The notes: generated by a model from the letters alone, not told the origin. Counted from the first letter of the stretch, positions 1 to 7,019 are shown. The stretch: DNA of 17,802 nt from JAZQQB01 sp045628865 (GCA_045628865.1 JAZQQB010000018.1:1-17802), one strand, 5' to 3'. Made by a program: numbers and translations.

Positions 1-848
1 CTTTTTTGCATTTTATTTTCTATCTTTATTTTTCTTTTTTCCTTATTTTTTGAATATTTCTTTTTATTTTTTATATTTTCAATTTTATTTTTTTCATTTT
101 GTGTATCTATATGTTTTTCAATCTCCTCTGTTTCTTCTATATAAATACCAGTTTGATCATTTTCAGCTGGTACTTGTAGTTTTGAATCATGATCTTTTAT
201 TTTTTCAGGCATCCATTTCGTTTCCTGATCCTTTAAGCGAATAACTACATCATCCATCTTGGGTGGATTTTTTATTTTTACATCATTTATTGAAATTTGC
301 TGAACTTCTTTTTTTAATTCCTCAATTTCTGCTTTATAGGATGCAATTCTTTTTTCTTTTTCTTTTTTATTTTTTTTAAATGAAAGTTCCATGCCGCCTA
401 ACAATAAAAGCATGACGCATAAAATACCAATTGGTTTTTGCAAAAACAGTAGGATTCTTCCAATATGCGGAATGGTATAAACTACTTTACCTAAGATTTC
501 ATCTTTAGATATTGCAGGGTCCTCTGTATTATTGGCATCTCCCTTTGTGATAAACACATCACCTTTTTGTTCAATGATCCTATGCGTAACCAAACTGCCA
601 TTTTCTACAAAGGTAACAATATCTCCAATTTGAAATTCTTTTTGTTTTTCAACAATCACAACATCAAAAATAGAAATGGTTGGTTCCATACTTCCAGACA
701 TGATCACTGCATTACCCCTACCCAAAGGCATAGGAAGCTTATCCCCACATAAATAGGTTGCATTGAACAGGTAGATATCATACCCAATCCATGCGCTGAC
801 CAATATGATGATAATCACTCTTCCAATCAGTCCTAATGTTTTTTTCAA
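1..848 (-). CDS. SipW-type signal peptidase I with long charged tail (3' end outside window)
   Basis: Membrane serine peptidase of the SipW/ER type, expected to cleave signal peptides of TasA-like exported proteins. The frame is open from a TTG codon at 846-848 to the window edge (282 codons, no stop). AAGGAG (855-860) lies 6 nt upstream of the TTG and overlaps the stop of the preceding gene, suggesting translational coupling. N-terminal membrane helix about residues 8-28; SGSMEP with the nucleophile Ser53; VTHRI with His89, the base in SipW-type enzymes in place of Lys; GDANN at 103-107 supplies the conserved Asp region; second helix about 140-157. After residue 158 there is an unusually long Lys/Glu-rich, partly coiled-coil cytoplasmic tail of more than 120 residues, whereas the SipW catalytic core is under 200 residues. 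It is the second such enzyme in the locus. Family call is secure; the role of the tail is unknown. Confidence 0.88.
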   Translation of the reverse strand, partial: MKKTLGLIGRVIIIILVSAWIGYDIYLFNATYLCGDKLPMPLGRGNAVIMSGSMEPTISIFDVVIVEKQKEFQIGDIVTFVENGSLVTHRIIEQKGDVFITKGDANNTEDPAISKDEILGKVVYTIPHIGRILLFLQKPIGILCVMLLLLGGMELSFKKNKKEKEKRIASYKAEIEELKKEVQQISINDVKIKNPPKMDDVVIRLKDQETKWMPEKIKDHDSKLQVPAENDQTGIYIEETEEIEKHIDTQNEKNKIENIKNKKKYSKNKEKRKIKIENKMQK

Positions 849-858
849 TGGTTTCTCC

Positions 859-2406
859 TTACTCCGTTGTTACTTGTAGCACTGCATAAACTTCATAATT
901 AACGATTTCACTTGCAGCCTGAATTCCAACCTGGGTATCATAGGTATCATCAACACCCTCATCCCACCACCAATTGATAGAATAATAGGTATATGTGTTG
1001 GATGGTGCAATTACCTCCTCAAAGGCAAGTGCTGTCTCCACACTAATAGAATTCTTTAAATCTACCCAATCAGAAGCATGCCCGTCTGGATATACCAGCT
1101 GCAGCTTCATTGGAATACTTAAATCACCTGTATGATAAAGTTTAAAAATAAAACTCACTCTCTGATTTTTGGTAGCAATTCTAAAATGATAAGTTCCTTT
1201 ACTGCCTGGTGCAATGACGAGTTTACCGTTTTCATCTAAAAATGCTCCACCACTCAATTCATCCGCATCTGAAAAAATATGAAGCTTCGAAGCCTGAATC
1301 CAGGTTTGATTGCTATACTCTTCTACACTGGCTGGATCAATCTTTGGACCAGATTCTTCCGGTGTATTTTTCTCTGGTTCTTCTTTTGTTTCTACTGTTT
1401 CCTTCGTTTCTTTTGACTCTTCTTCAGTTTCTTCCTCTATTTTTTCTATTTCAGTTTTTGTTTCTGTTATTTCTTCTAAAGCATTTCTAATATCTTCTGC
1501 ATTCTCCATTGCTTCTTCTAATGTATAACTACCTGGTGGAACAACAACATCGTCTGAAAATACAACAGACCCATCCATTAGAATCTGATTTCCATACTCA
1601 TCTATCACAATACCATCTTCATCCTTGTAATAACCATTGTGAAGATCCGCTGCTCGTCTACCTAAAATTCTCACCTGTTCAATTGATGGATCATAGTAAA
1701 AAGCTCTGCTATCAGATAAAAGTGTCCCATCCGGAAAAACAATTGTTCCCGATTCTGTGATTAAAAGCCCCTCTCCTATTTTTCTACTCTCGCCATCTAA
1801 ATAATGTAAATATCCATTTTCTACATAATCACCACCTGGAAAATAAATTCTTCCATCCGGCAGCATTTCTGTTCCATCAGATAAAAATACGGAACCTGTT
1901 TCTTTTCGAATCACGGTATGCTCTGTCAGGTAAAAAACGCCATCCTGAAGCACAAGCTGAAACATCAACTCTGTGACCATGGAAGGTGTTTGAATATGTG
2001 GATACTCACCCAAAGTGATCACGCAAACACTACTTAGATCAAAATCAATTGTCATACGAAATGGGTAATCATATTTCTTTCCATCCAAAGTTTCGATATG
2101 AAGAATATGGTTACCATATGGCAAATCCTTTAAAATCAATAAACCTGTTTCATCAATACGATAAAGTTCCTCTAAATCATCTAGGCTAACCAACAATCCA
2201 GAAAGAGCCTCGTTATCTTCATCTGATAATAAAATCTGAACATTTGTTGTCTTGATAATCTGCGCACCATCTGATTCCACATAGATGGTCTCCACATCAT
2301 GATCTGTACTGACCGCAATGATCCATCCCACCAATCCGATACTGATCAGTGCCAAAACGAGCAGGAGTATGCGTCTATATCTTGTTTTTTCAAACCATTT
2401 CGCCAA
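859..2406 (-). CDS. Membrane-anchored multidomain surface protein with C-terminal TasA/camelysin-like domain
   Basis: Predicted type II membrane protein of 515 residues. The start chosen is TTG at 2404-2406, because GGAGG (2416-2420) sits 9 nt upstream; the longer frame from a TTG at 2448 has no ribosome binding site. Seen in order: basic N-terminus and one hydrophobic helix (about 12-32); a beta-rich region about 45-135 resembling a Cna-B/carboxypeptidase-regulatory fold; about 136-290 with recurring DG turns such as PDGRIYF and FPDGTLL; a Glu/Lys/Thr-rich linker about 301-355; and a C-terminal domain about 366-515. That last domain carries IAPGSKGTYHF and INWWWDEG with a downstream DTQVG, matching the APGTWGF and CWTWPY...DTTIG pattern of the neighbouring TasA-like protein. 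I infer a wall-spanning anchor or nucleator for the TasA-like fibre; the hydrophobic segment could instead be a cleaved signal peptide. It is followed at once by a SipW-type peptidase. Confidence 0.8.
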   Translation of the reverse strand: MAKWFEKTRYRRILLLVLALISIGLVGWIIAVSTDHDVETIYVESDGAQIIKTTNVQILLSDEDNEALSGLLVSLDDLEELYRIDETGLLILKDLPYGNHILHIETLDGKKYDYPFRMTIDFDLSSVCVITLGEYPHIQTPSMVTELMFQLVLQDGVFYLTEHTVIRKETGSVFLSDGTEMLPDGRIYFPGGDYVENGYLHYLDGESRKIGEGLLITESGTIVFPDGTLLSDSRAFYYDPSIEQVRILGRRAADLHNGYYKDEDGIVIDEYGNQILMDGSVVFSDDVVVPPGSYTLEEAMENAEDIRNALEEITETKTEIEKIEEETEEESKETKETVETKEEPEKNTPEESGPKIDPASVEEYSNQTWIQASKLHIFSDADELSGGAFLDENGKLVIAPGSKGTYHFRIATKNQRVSFIFKLYHTGDLSIPMKLQLVYPDGHASDWVDLKNSISVETALAFEEVIAPSNTYTYYSINWWWDEGVDDTYDTQVGIQAASEIVNYEVYAVLQVTTE

Positions 2407-2480
2407 GAACTTTTTCCTCCCCAAACTCGTTTTCCGCCAAAGAATCAATAGTTTTTCGTATTCTTTAACTCAAAAGAAAA

Positions 2481-2509
2481 GATTGCACGACTAGATTCTT
2501 CATGCAATC
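2481..2509 (-). terminator. Possible second terminator or attenuator after the TasA-like gene
   Basis: GATTGCA (2481-2487) and TGCAATC (2503-2509) form a 7-bp stem with a 15-nt loop. On the minus strand it is followed by TTTTCTTTT. It lies between the main terminator of the TasA-like gene and the next gene, so it could further reduce read-through. The large loop and short stem make it weaker than the hairpin at 2544-2571. Confidence 0.4.
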
Positions 2510-2531
2510 GCATTTTTCCTTAGTCCATCCT

Positions 2532-2571
2532 AAAAAAAAGAAAACACTACCTGCAAGTTAGCAGGTAGTGT
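2532..2571 (-). terminator. Rho-independent terminator of the SipW-TasA transcript
   Basis: Perfect 11-bp inverted repeat (arms 2544-2554 and 2561-2571, 6-nt loop). On the minus strand it is followed by TTTTCTTTTTTTT (2532-2543 region). It stands about 70 nt after the stop of the TasA-like gene and separates it from the anchored-protein gene. Confidence 0.9.
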
Positions 2572-2642
2572 CTGTTTGCTTATTCGTAAAATATAACTGT
2601 CTACAGGTAAGCTACCTGTGATATGAAAATGTAATAATTAGG

Positions 2643-3281
2643 TTAGTCAACCTGAGTTACTGTACAACCAACAGTCACTGTTACTGTAGCTGAACCTGTT
2701 ATACCAATTGTCGTATCTGAAGTGTCAACCGAATCACTATATGGCCATGTCCAACATAAGTACTTCGTCACAGAACCGCCAATTGCAACATCTGAAGTTC
2801 CTGAAAGTGTATCATTCAATGCAGTAATGTCACTCTCCCAGTTTGATACATCGCTCACTTGTGTTGGTTCTACTGTTTCAACAGCAAACTTAATATTAAC
2901 CGCACTCAAATTTGTAACTTGTAAATTAAACACAGGATCTATTGTTACTTCTCCTTTATTATCAATTGTAACTGGAATAAATCCCCAAGTACCTGGTGCA
3001 ATCACTGTTTCAGATGCGCCTTGCTTTACATCTCCTTCATCGGTAGTATCTTTTGCATCTTTAACAGTATTAAATAGATCAATTGTAATACTTGCTGATG
3101 ATTGATTATTGGTAGTTGTACCATCCTTAATATCAAATGCAAATTTAGCGACTCTTGCAGAATCCCCAGTACCAGCAATCGTTTTTACATACTTCGCATA
3201 CGTTCCTGACGTCAAACAGAAACTCATCATTGTTGCGATGCCCAAACACATCGCCGTTCTGAACAAATAATTCTTTTTCAT
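2643..3281 (-). CDS. TasA/camelysin-family secreted fibre-type protein
   Basis: Exported protein of 212 residues of the TasA/CalY (camelysin) family, whose known members form extracellular matrix fibres or act as surface proteins and need a SipW-type peptidase. Visible features: signal peptide with KK at the N-terminus, hydrophobic core about 10-25 and probable cleavage after TYA (27-29) before KYVKT; the ARVAKF segment typical of this family just after the mature N-terminus; APGTWGFIPV in the middle; and CWTWPYSDS with a following DTTIG near the C-terminus. The ATG at 3279-3281 is preceded by AAAGGAG at a good distance. It lies downstream of a SipW-type peptidase gene with no terminator between them, so the two are probably co-transcribed, and a strong terminator follows. 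Confident family call; fibre formation itself is inferred. Confidence 0.9.
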   Translation of the reverse strand: MKKNYLFRTAMCLGIATMMSFCLTSGTYAKYVKTIAGTGDSARVAKFAFDIKDGTTTNNQSSASITIDLFNTVKDAKDTTDEGDVKQGASETVIAPGTWGFIPVTIDNKGEVTIDPVFNLQVTNLSAVNIKFAVETVEPTQVSDVSNWESDITALNDTLSGTSDVAIGGSVTKYLCWTWPYSDSVDTSDTTIGITGSATVTVTVGCTVTQVD

Positions 3282-3305
3282 ATTTTCGCTCCTTTAATTC
3301 TCTCG

Positions 3306-3411
3306 CCGTGTTGTGTGGTATATAGGTAAAAAGATTTTATCTTCATACCACACAGCACGGCACATGGCTCGGGTTCTCCCGAATGTTGTTACGTATGTGG
3401 ACAATTCCACA
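3306..3411 (-). promoter_or_regulatory. Three consecutive hairpins in the leader of the TasA-like gene
   Basis: The 207-nt gap between the SipW-type gene and the TasA-like gene holds three inverted repeats: 3396-3411 (6-bp stem, 4-nt loop), 3369-3382 (TCGGG/CCCGA, 4-nt loop) and 3306-3360 (16 paired positions, 23-nt loop). The last has one T-G pair, which is a wobble on the plus strand and an A-C mismatch on the minus strand. None is followed by a U-tract, so they are not intrinsic terminators. They could stabilise or allow processing of the TasA part of the message, or form a regulatory leader. No known riboswitch class was recognised. Confidence 0.5.
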
Positions 3412-3488
3412 CCAAGTTTCTATGAGTTAAGTTGCGAATGGATGTTCAGAATAACAAGCTGTTTCTATCAATATCATCACTCGCAAGC

Positions 3489-4151
3489 TTATCCTTGATT
3501 AACCTGCTTGGTTAATTTCTCTTTTTCCAAACGGAGTGCTTCCAATTCTGCTTTTAGATTTTCCGTCTCTGCTTTCTCCTGTTTTGCAAATTTTCTTCTA
3601 CGAAGAACATCATATAAAATAAATACAACGATTGGACAAACAACACATATTATGAGTCCCTGTGTTGTCTGCATAAACATTGCAGTATTTCCAAGTCCTG
3701 GAATGAGCTTAATATATTTACCAACCAAAGTATCCTTTGTAACCTTCTTTGCATCTGGCGTATTGTTGGCATCACCCTGGGTAGTTAAGAAAAGCTCGCC
3801 TTCCTTTTCAGTAATTTCGATTACTCTATGAGTTACTACGCTGGAACCATCATAAAAAGAAACAATATCTCCAACCTTTACATCATTGATATCAACTGTT
3901 TTTCCAATGATCAAATCACCTGTCATGATGGTATCTTCCATGGATCCTGATAATACAATCATTGGATAATAACCACCTAACTTAGGAACTTCCTTTTCAT
4001 TGGTAACGCCCTTTACGATGAGAATAATATTTACAACCAAAATAGGTATCAATACTATACAGAGAATAGTTCCAATTACACTAAGTACTACATGCCCTAC
4101 AGATTTCTCGTTTTTTACTCCCTCATTCTTTACGCTAGTCGAATCCTTCAT
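3489..4151 (-). CDS. SipW-type signal peptidase I
   Basis: Membrane signal peptidase of the SipW/ER type, probably the processing enzyme for the TasA-like protein encoded directly downstream. I chose the ATG at 4149-4151 (220 residues), preceded by GAGAGGGG; a longer frame from a TTG at 4247 lacks a ribosome binding site. Residues in this numbering: membrane helix about 20-46; LSGSMED with catalytic Ser70 (Asp where many relatives have Pro); VKVGDIVSF at 92-99; VVTHRV with His108; GDANN with Asp127; second membrane helix about 172-190; a C-terminal cytoplasmic coiled coil rich in Lys/Glu/Leu. A promoter with perfect -35 lies about 220 nt upstream and no terminator separates it from the TasA-like gene. 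Family call is firm. I left the symbol empty because a second homologue is present. Confidence 0.9.
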   Translation of the reverse strand: MKDSTSVKNEGVKNEKSVGHVVLSVIGTILCIVLIPILVVNIILIVKGVTNEKEVPKLGGYYPMIVLSGSMEDTIMTGDLIIGKTVDINDVKVGDIVSFYDGSSVVTHRVIEITEKEGELFLTTQGDANNTPDAKKVTKDTLVGKYIKLIPGLGNTAMFMQTTQGLIICVVCPIVVFILYDVLRRRKFAKQEKAETENLKAELEALRLEKEKLTKQVNQG

Positions 4152-4163
4152 AGTGCCCCTCTC

Positions 4164-4183
4164 TGGTTCCTTACCCTGAACCA
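4164..4183 (-). promoter_or_regulatory. Small hairpin just upstream of the SipW ribosome binding site
   Basis: TGGTTC (4164-4169) and GAACCA (4178-4183) form a 6-bp stem with an 8-nt loop. It directly precedes the GAGAGGGG ribosome binding site of the SipW-type gene and could tune its translation. It is short enough to be a chance match. Confidence 0.25.
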
Positions 4184-4344
4184 AATTGTGTATAAACGAT
4201 ATTTCGATATCCACATTACACCTACACGATACAGATCTTATACCCAAGATTGTACATGCAATAAACGTATTTATGTGATTTCTTCGTCAAATTTATCCAC
4301 AAATATATGCTATTGTTTATTTTAAATTTACTTTTTCACTTATA

Positions 4345-4373
4345 ATAATATCATTGTCTGACAATTCTGTCAA
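4345..4373 (-). promoter_or_regulatory. Sigma-A promoter of the SipW-TasA operon with internal palindrome
   Basis: On the minus strand TTGACA (4368-4373) is followed after exactly 17 nt by TATTAT (4345-4350). The spacer contains the 13-bp perfect palindrome ATTGTC-A-GACAAT (4353-4365), and an overlapping TGACA-gaat-TGTCA covers the -35 box, a typical operator position. The predicted leader is about 185 nt. The half-site CTGACAAT also occurs twice around the promoter of the EAL gene (10789-10832). Confidence 0.75.
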
Positions 4374-4528
4374 TATGTTATTTTTTTGATAAATCTCCCA
4401 CACCCCGCATAAACATTGCATTTATTTTTTTCATCTTTACAATTGGGGAAATTGTTTGTCAGCATATCGACTATCAAGTGTTATTCAATATCTCGCACAC
4501 ACTTATGTGGGCATTGTAAACTTTCTGA

Positions 4529-4774
4529 CTATTGATTTTTATGATTTTTTCTGTTTATCAATAGTTATTTTCATTTTTACTATTGATATTTTGCAGTTTC
4601 TTCTGTTTATCAATAATTTTTTTCATTTTTCACTATTGATGTTTTTCATTTTCTTTCATTTATCAATAGTTATTTTAATTTTCACTATTGATGTTTTTCA
4701 TTTTCTTTCATTTATCAATAGCTTTTCCCATTTTTCGCTATTGATGTTTTTCATTTTCCTTCATTTATCAATAG
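4529..4774. repeat. Five ~52-bp tandem repeats, each a CTATTGAT/ATCAATAG inverted repeat
   Basis: Five units of 36-37 bp begin at 4529, 4580, 4633, 4685 and 4738. Each starts with CTATTGAT and ends with ATCAATAG (ATCAATAA in unit 2), with about 21 T-rich bases between the arms. Units are separated by 15-16 T-rich bases that resemble one another. Units 3 and 4 are identical and unit 5 differs by one base. Alternate pairing of each right arm with the next left arm is also possible. The array lies about 155 bp upstream of the SipW promoter. The even, short, non-unique spacers argue against CRISPR. It could be a protein-binding array or a multi-hairpin RNA. Confidence 0.85.
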
Positions 4775-4821
4775 TTTTTCATTTGTTTTTTAACTTTTGC
4801 ATCACTTGCGACATCTTTCTT

Positions 4822-5081
4822 TCCACGAGGTGCGATCCCAGCGTGGAGCTTTTTTTACATAGGAAATTTGAGAAATTTCCTATGTAGATTAGGGTGTCAA
4901 AAGCCCCAAAAGCGGATTCTACGGATTGTTCCGCGCCTTGCGTTCCCACAACTTTCACACATCATAACATGATGTGTTGTCTTCTTTGCGAAAATGCTTT
5001 TCGCATGGTCCGCACAAAGACTTTCCTCCACATCTGTGCAAGCACATGTGGAGGAAAACCTTTTGACACTTGAATCCTATG
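4822..5081. other. Hairpin-dense non-coding block: candidate structured RNA or MITE-like element
   Basis: Between the repeat array and the GGDEF gene lie many perfect inverted repeats. They are TCCACG/CGTGGA (4822-4827, 4842-4847) with T7 after it on the plus strand; a 14-bp stem with a GAG loop (4856-4886); GCGGA/TCCGC (4912-4934); a 9-bp stem (4957-4977); TGCGAAAA/TTTTCGCA (4987-5005); and an 11-bp stem extended by TGTG/CACA (5022-5057). A 10-bp inverted repeat GTGTCAAAAG/CTTTTGACAC (4894-4903, 5060-5069) encloses the middle part, and CATAGGA/TCCTATG (4858-4864, 5075-5081) encloses that. Local base composition is richer in G+C than the repeat array beside it. Strand cannot be decided. No target-site duplication was seen. 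I recognise no named RNA family. Confidence 0.6.
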
Positions 5082-5084
5082 AAA

Positions 5085-5116
5085 CAAAAAAGCAGATGGC
5101 TAATCAGCCATCTGCT
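5085..5116 (-). terminator. Rho-independent terminator of the GGDEF gene
   Basis: Perfect 11-bp stem (5091-5101 with 5106-5116) and AATC/GATT loop. On the minus strand TTTTTTG follows. It lies about 20 nt after the diguanylate cyclase stop codon. Confidence 0.92.
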
Positions 5117-5137
5117 CCTATAAAAAACTATATTTAA

Positions 5138-6823
5138 TTACTCTACTCTAGCGTTCTTCATACGCTTCTTCATGTCGTACATTCTAGTATCTGCTAACTT
5201 GCTAACAGTTCTACTCTTATGATCTGTTGCTTCAATGCTAAATGCAACACCAAATGCTGTATCCAATTTGATATCAGTCTGCGAATTGTGGTTCTTGATG
5301 TAACGCTGTAAACGATTAACAGCATCCACAATTTCCTTCTTGCCAGCATTTGGAAGGATGATAGCAAACTCGTCTCCACCAAGTCTTGCAACTTCTCCCA
5401 TACCCTGATACACAACCTGTAAGCATAATGTAAACTGCTTAATCAATTCATCACCATATGCATGTCCCTTTGTATCATTCATATGCTTCAATCCATTTAA
5501 GTCAAAGTACATAATTGCATATGGTTCCTCTTCGTTATCTCTTTCATCCAGCAATTCTTCATACTTCACACGGTTGATAGCGCCAGTCAGCATATCATGA
5601 TAAGCAAGCTTCTCTAAAATTATATGCTCTGTAGAAGCAGTAATCTTGCCACTTACATATGTAAAGTAACTTACAAAGAGACACATAACCATTACAACAG
5701 AACCAATTACTGTTAAGAAATCAATATCTCTATTGTATAAGTGCATGTATTTCTTCAAATAGAAAGCTCCAACGTCAACCATCGCACCAAATGCCAATAC
5801 AATACATCCGATAAAGATATACAAATCTTCTTTTTTTCCTGCACGAAGTCTCTTCGAAATGTTTACAATGATTAGAATAACTTCCAATAGCATTAAAATA
5901 TGGAAGAAAGACAAACAATGCTGGAAGTGCAAAACACCAATTGCAACCAATGAAAATACAGCAGCGCAAAAGATCTGGCATGTTCGAAGTAAGATCAATA
6001 CAAGCTTATCCAGCATATCTGATTCAGTGCCTTCCTTCCTAATAAACATTAAGATAGGAATTGGTGCCAAGAATAATGTAATAAATTCTAACGACTGACA
6101 AATCACATAGTCGCCAATAAACAGCTGTGCAAGACCATCGTTACACAAGGTCCACATACCAACACAAAACGCAAATTCAAAAATATACATCAATCGTCTT
6201 ATCTGGTACATCTCGGCCAATACAAAACTACTTAAACAAATACCTACGAGACCGATAACGCATAAGAAAACGCCACCTAATAAGGAAACAAGCTTACTAC
6301 TTAAAAAGCTTGTATGGACAGTATGTGTCTGTTCTAAATAGATTGGTTCAAAACTACCAAAAGCATCAATTTCACCAACAGTAAACTTCAATGTAAGTGT
6401 CTTACCTTGATAATCATCAGGAAGTTCTATGAAATAGAAACCACTACCTACCATCTTATATTCTTCTAATCTGTCATGCCCATATTCATAAAATAACTCA
6501 CCATCCAAATATGCATCAATCGCAGAATGACAAATCCATAAACGAACGGACGCATTGTTAGGTCCATATGGAAGTACACAACTCAGTGTAATAACATCAC
6601 CTACACCAACTACATCAAATAGAAAATTATCCAAAGATACATTATCATATTGATTACCGTTGATTGTAGCAGTCCATCCAGACTCTAATTTAATCTGTGT
6701 GTCATCAACATTCTTCCCATTCATTGCAAAAAGCAAAACAATAATGATCAGAATCATAGCTACGCTGATTCCGATGTTTACCAATTTTTTCACTTTGGGA
6801 TTTAAATTCAACTTCTCTAACAT
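5138..6823 (-). CDS. Membrane diguanylate cyclase (extracytoplasmic sensor, 7TM region, GGDEF)
   Basis: Makes c-di-GMP from two GTP. Of 561 residues: membrane helix about 15-35; extracytoplasmic beta-rich region about 36-170; a bundle of about seven membrane helices between 175 and 395, as in 7TMR-DISM-type receptors; and a cytoplasmic GGDEF domain about 403-555. Catalytic features are intact: DMLTGAINR (410-418), FDLNGLKHMND with the metal-binding Asp (440-450), GHAYGDEL, and RLGGDEFAIIL with GGDEF at 482-486. The RxxD inhibitory site expected five residues before GGDEF is absent, so product feedback through the I-site is unlikely. The ATG follows AGGGG. It has its own promoter (6889-6917) and terminator. 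Its ligand is unknown. The SipW/TasA operon lies downstream, beyond the repeat region. Confidence 0.93.
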   Translation of the reverse strand: MLEKLNLNPKVKKLVNIGISVAMILIIIVLLFAMNGKNVDDTQIKLESGWTATINGNQYDNVSLDNFLFDVVGVGDVITLSCVLPYGPNNASVRLWICHSAIDAYLDGELFYEYGHDRLEEYKMVGSGFYFIELPDDYQGKTLTLKFTVGEIDAFGSFEPIYLEQTHTVHTSFLSSKLVSLLGGVFLCVIGLVGICLSSFVLAEMYQIRRLMYIFEFAFCVGMWTLCNDGLAQLFIGDYVICQSLEFITLFLAPIPILMFIRKEGTESDMLDKLVLILLRTCQIFCAAVFSLVAIGVLHFQHCLSFFHILMLLEVILIIVNISKRLRAGKKEDLYIFIGCIVLAFGAMVDVGAFYLKKYMHLYNRDIDFLTVIGSVVMVMCLFVSYFTYVSGKITASTEHIILEKLAYHDMLTGAINRVKYEELLDERDNEEEPYAIMYFDLNGLKHMNDTKGHAYGDELIKQFTLCLQVVYQGMGEVARLGGDEFAIILPNAGKKEIVDAVNRLQRYIKNHNSQTDIKLDTAFGVAFSIEATDHKSRTVSKLADTRMYDMKKRMKNARVE

Positions 6824-6888
6824 AATACTTTTGCCCCTACATTATTGTACTCTTCAATTTATGCACTTTTCTATGCACATTCTAATCT

Positions 6889-6917
6889 ATTATAACCAAT
6901 TCACCTTATTCAATCAA
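6889..6917 (-). promoter_or_regulatory. Sigma-A promoter of the GGDEF gene
   Basis: Minus-strand TTGATT (6912-6917), 17-nt spacer, perfect TATAAT (6889-6894). The predicted transcript starts near 6882, giving a leader of about 60 nt before the ATG at 6823. Confidence 0.75.
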
Positions 6918-7019
6918 GGTTTTTATTTACAATTTTCGTCATATTTCGTGATTTTTTTCTAATTCACGTTTTATTTTCTGTAAATCGAATACAAATCACT
7001 TATTTCTAAATATAAATGA

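Noticed and set aside
2407..2448. Longer N-terminus (TTG at 2448) for the anchored protein
   Set aside because: No ribosome binding site before it, while the internal TTG at 2406 has GGAGG at 9 nt.
3306..3411. Known riboswitch (for example c-di-GMP-I/II) before the TasA-like gene
   Set aside because: The conserved core sequences of those classes were not found; only simple stems are visible.
4152..4247. Longer N-terminus (TTG at 4247) for the SipW-type peptidase
   Set aside because: No ribosome binding site, and the extra residues do not resemble the family; the ATG at 4151 has GAGAGGGG upstream.
4293..4301. Perfect DnaA-box sequence TTATCCACA
   Set aside because: A single copy in AT-rich DNA with no further boxes, no dnaA/dnaN or rep gene nearby, so no support for an origin.
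4529..4774. Possible CRISPR array
   Set aside because: The intervals between units are only 15-16 bp, T-rich and similar to each other, the units vary, and no cas gene is present.
4456..4887. Plus-strand open frame of 143 codons
   Set aside because: It simply reads through the T-rich tandem repeats, giving a Phe/Leu/Ile-only pattern with the repeat period, and has no ribosome binding site.
4779..5072. Open frames of about 60 codons on both strands through the hairpin block (minus 4779-4958, plus 4894-5072)
   Set aside because: Both lack a ribosome binding site and ATG at the start, and their content is dictated by inverted repeats; a structured RNA or repeat element explains them better.
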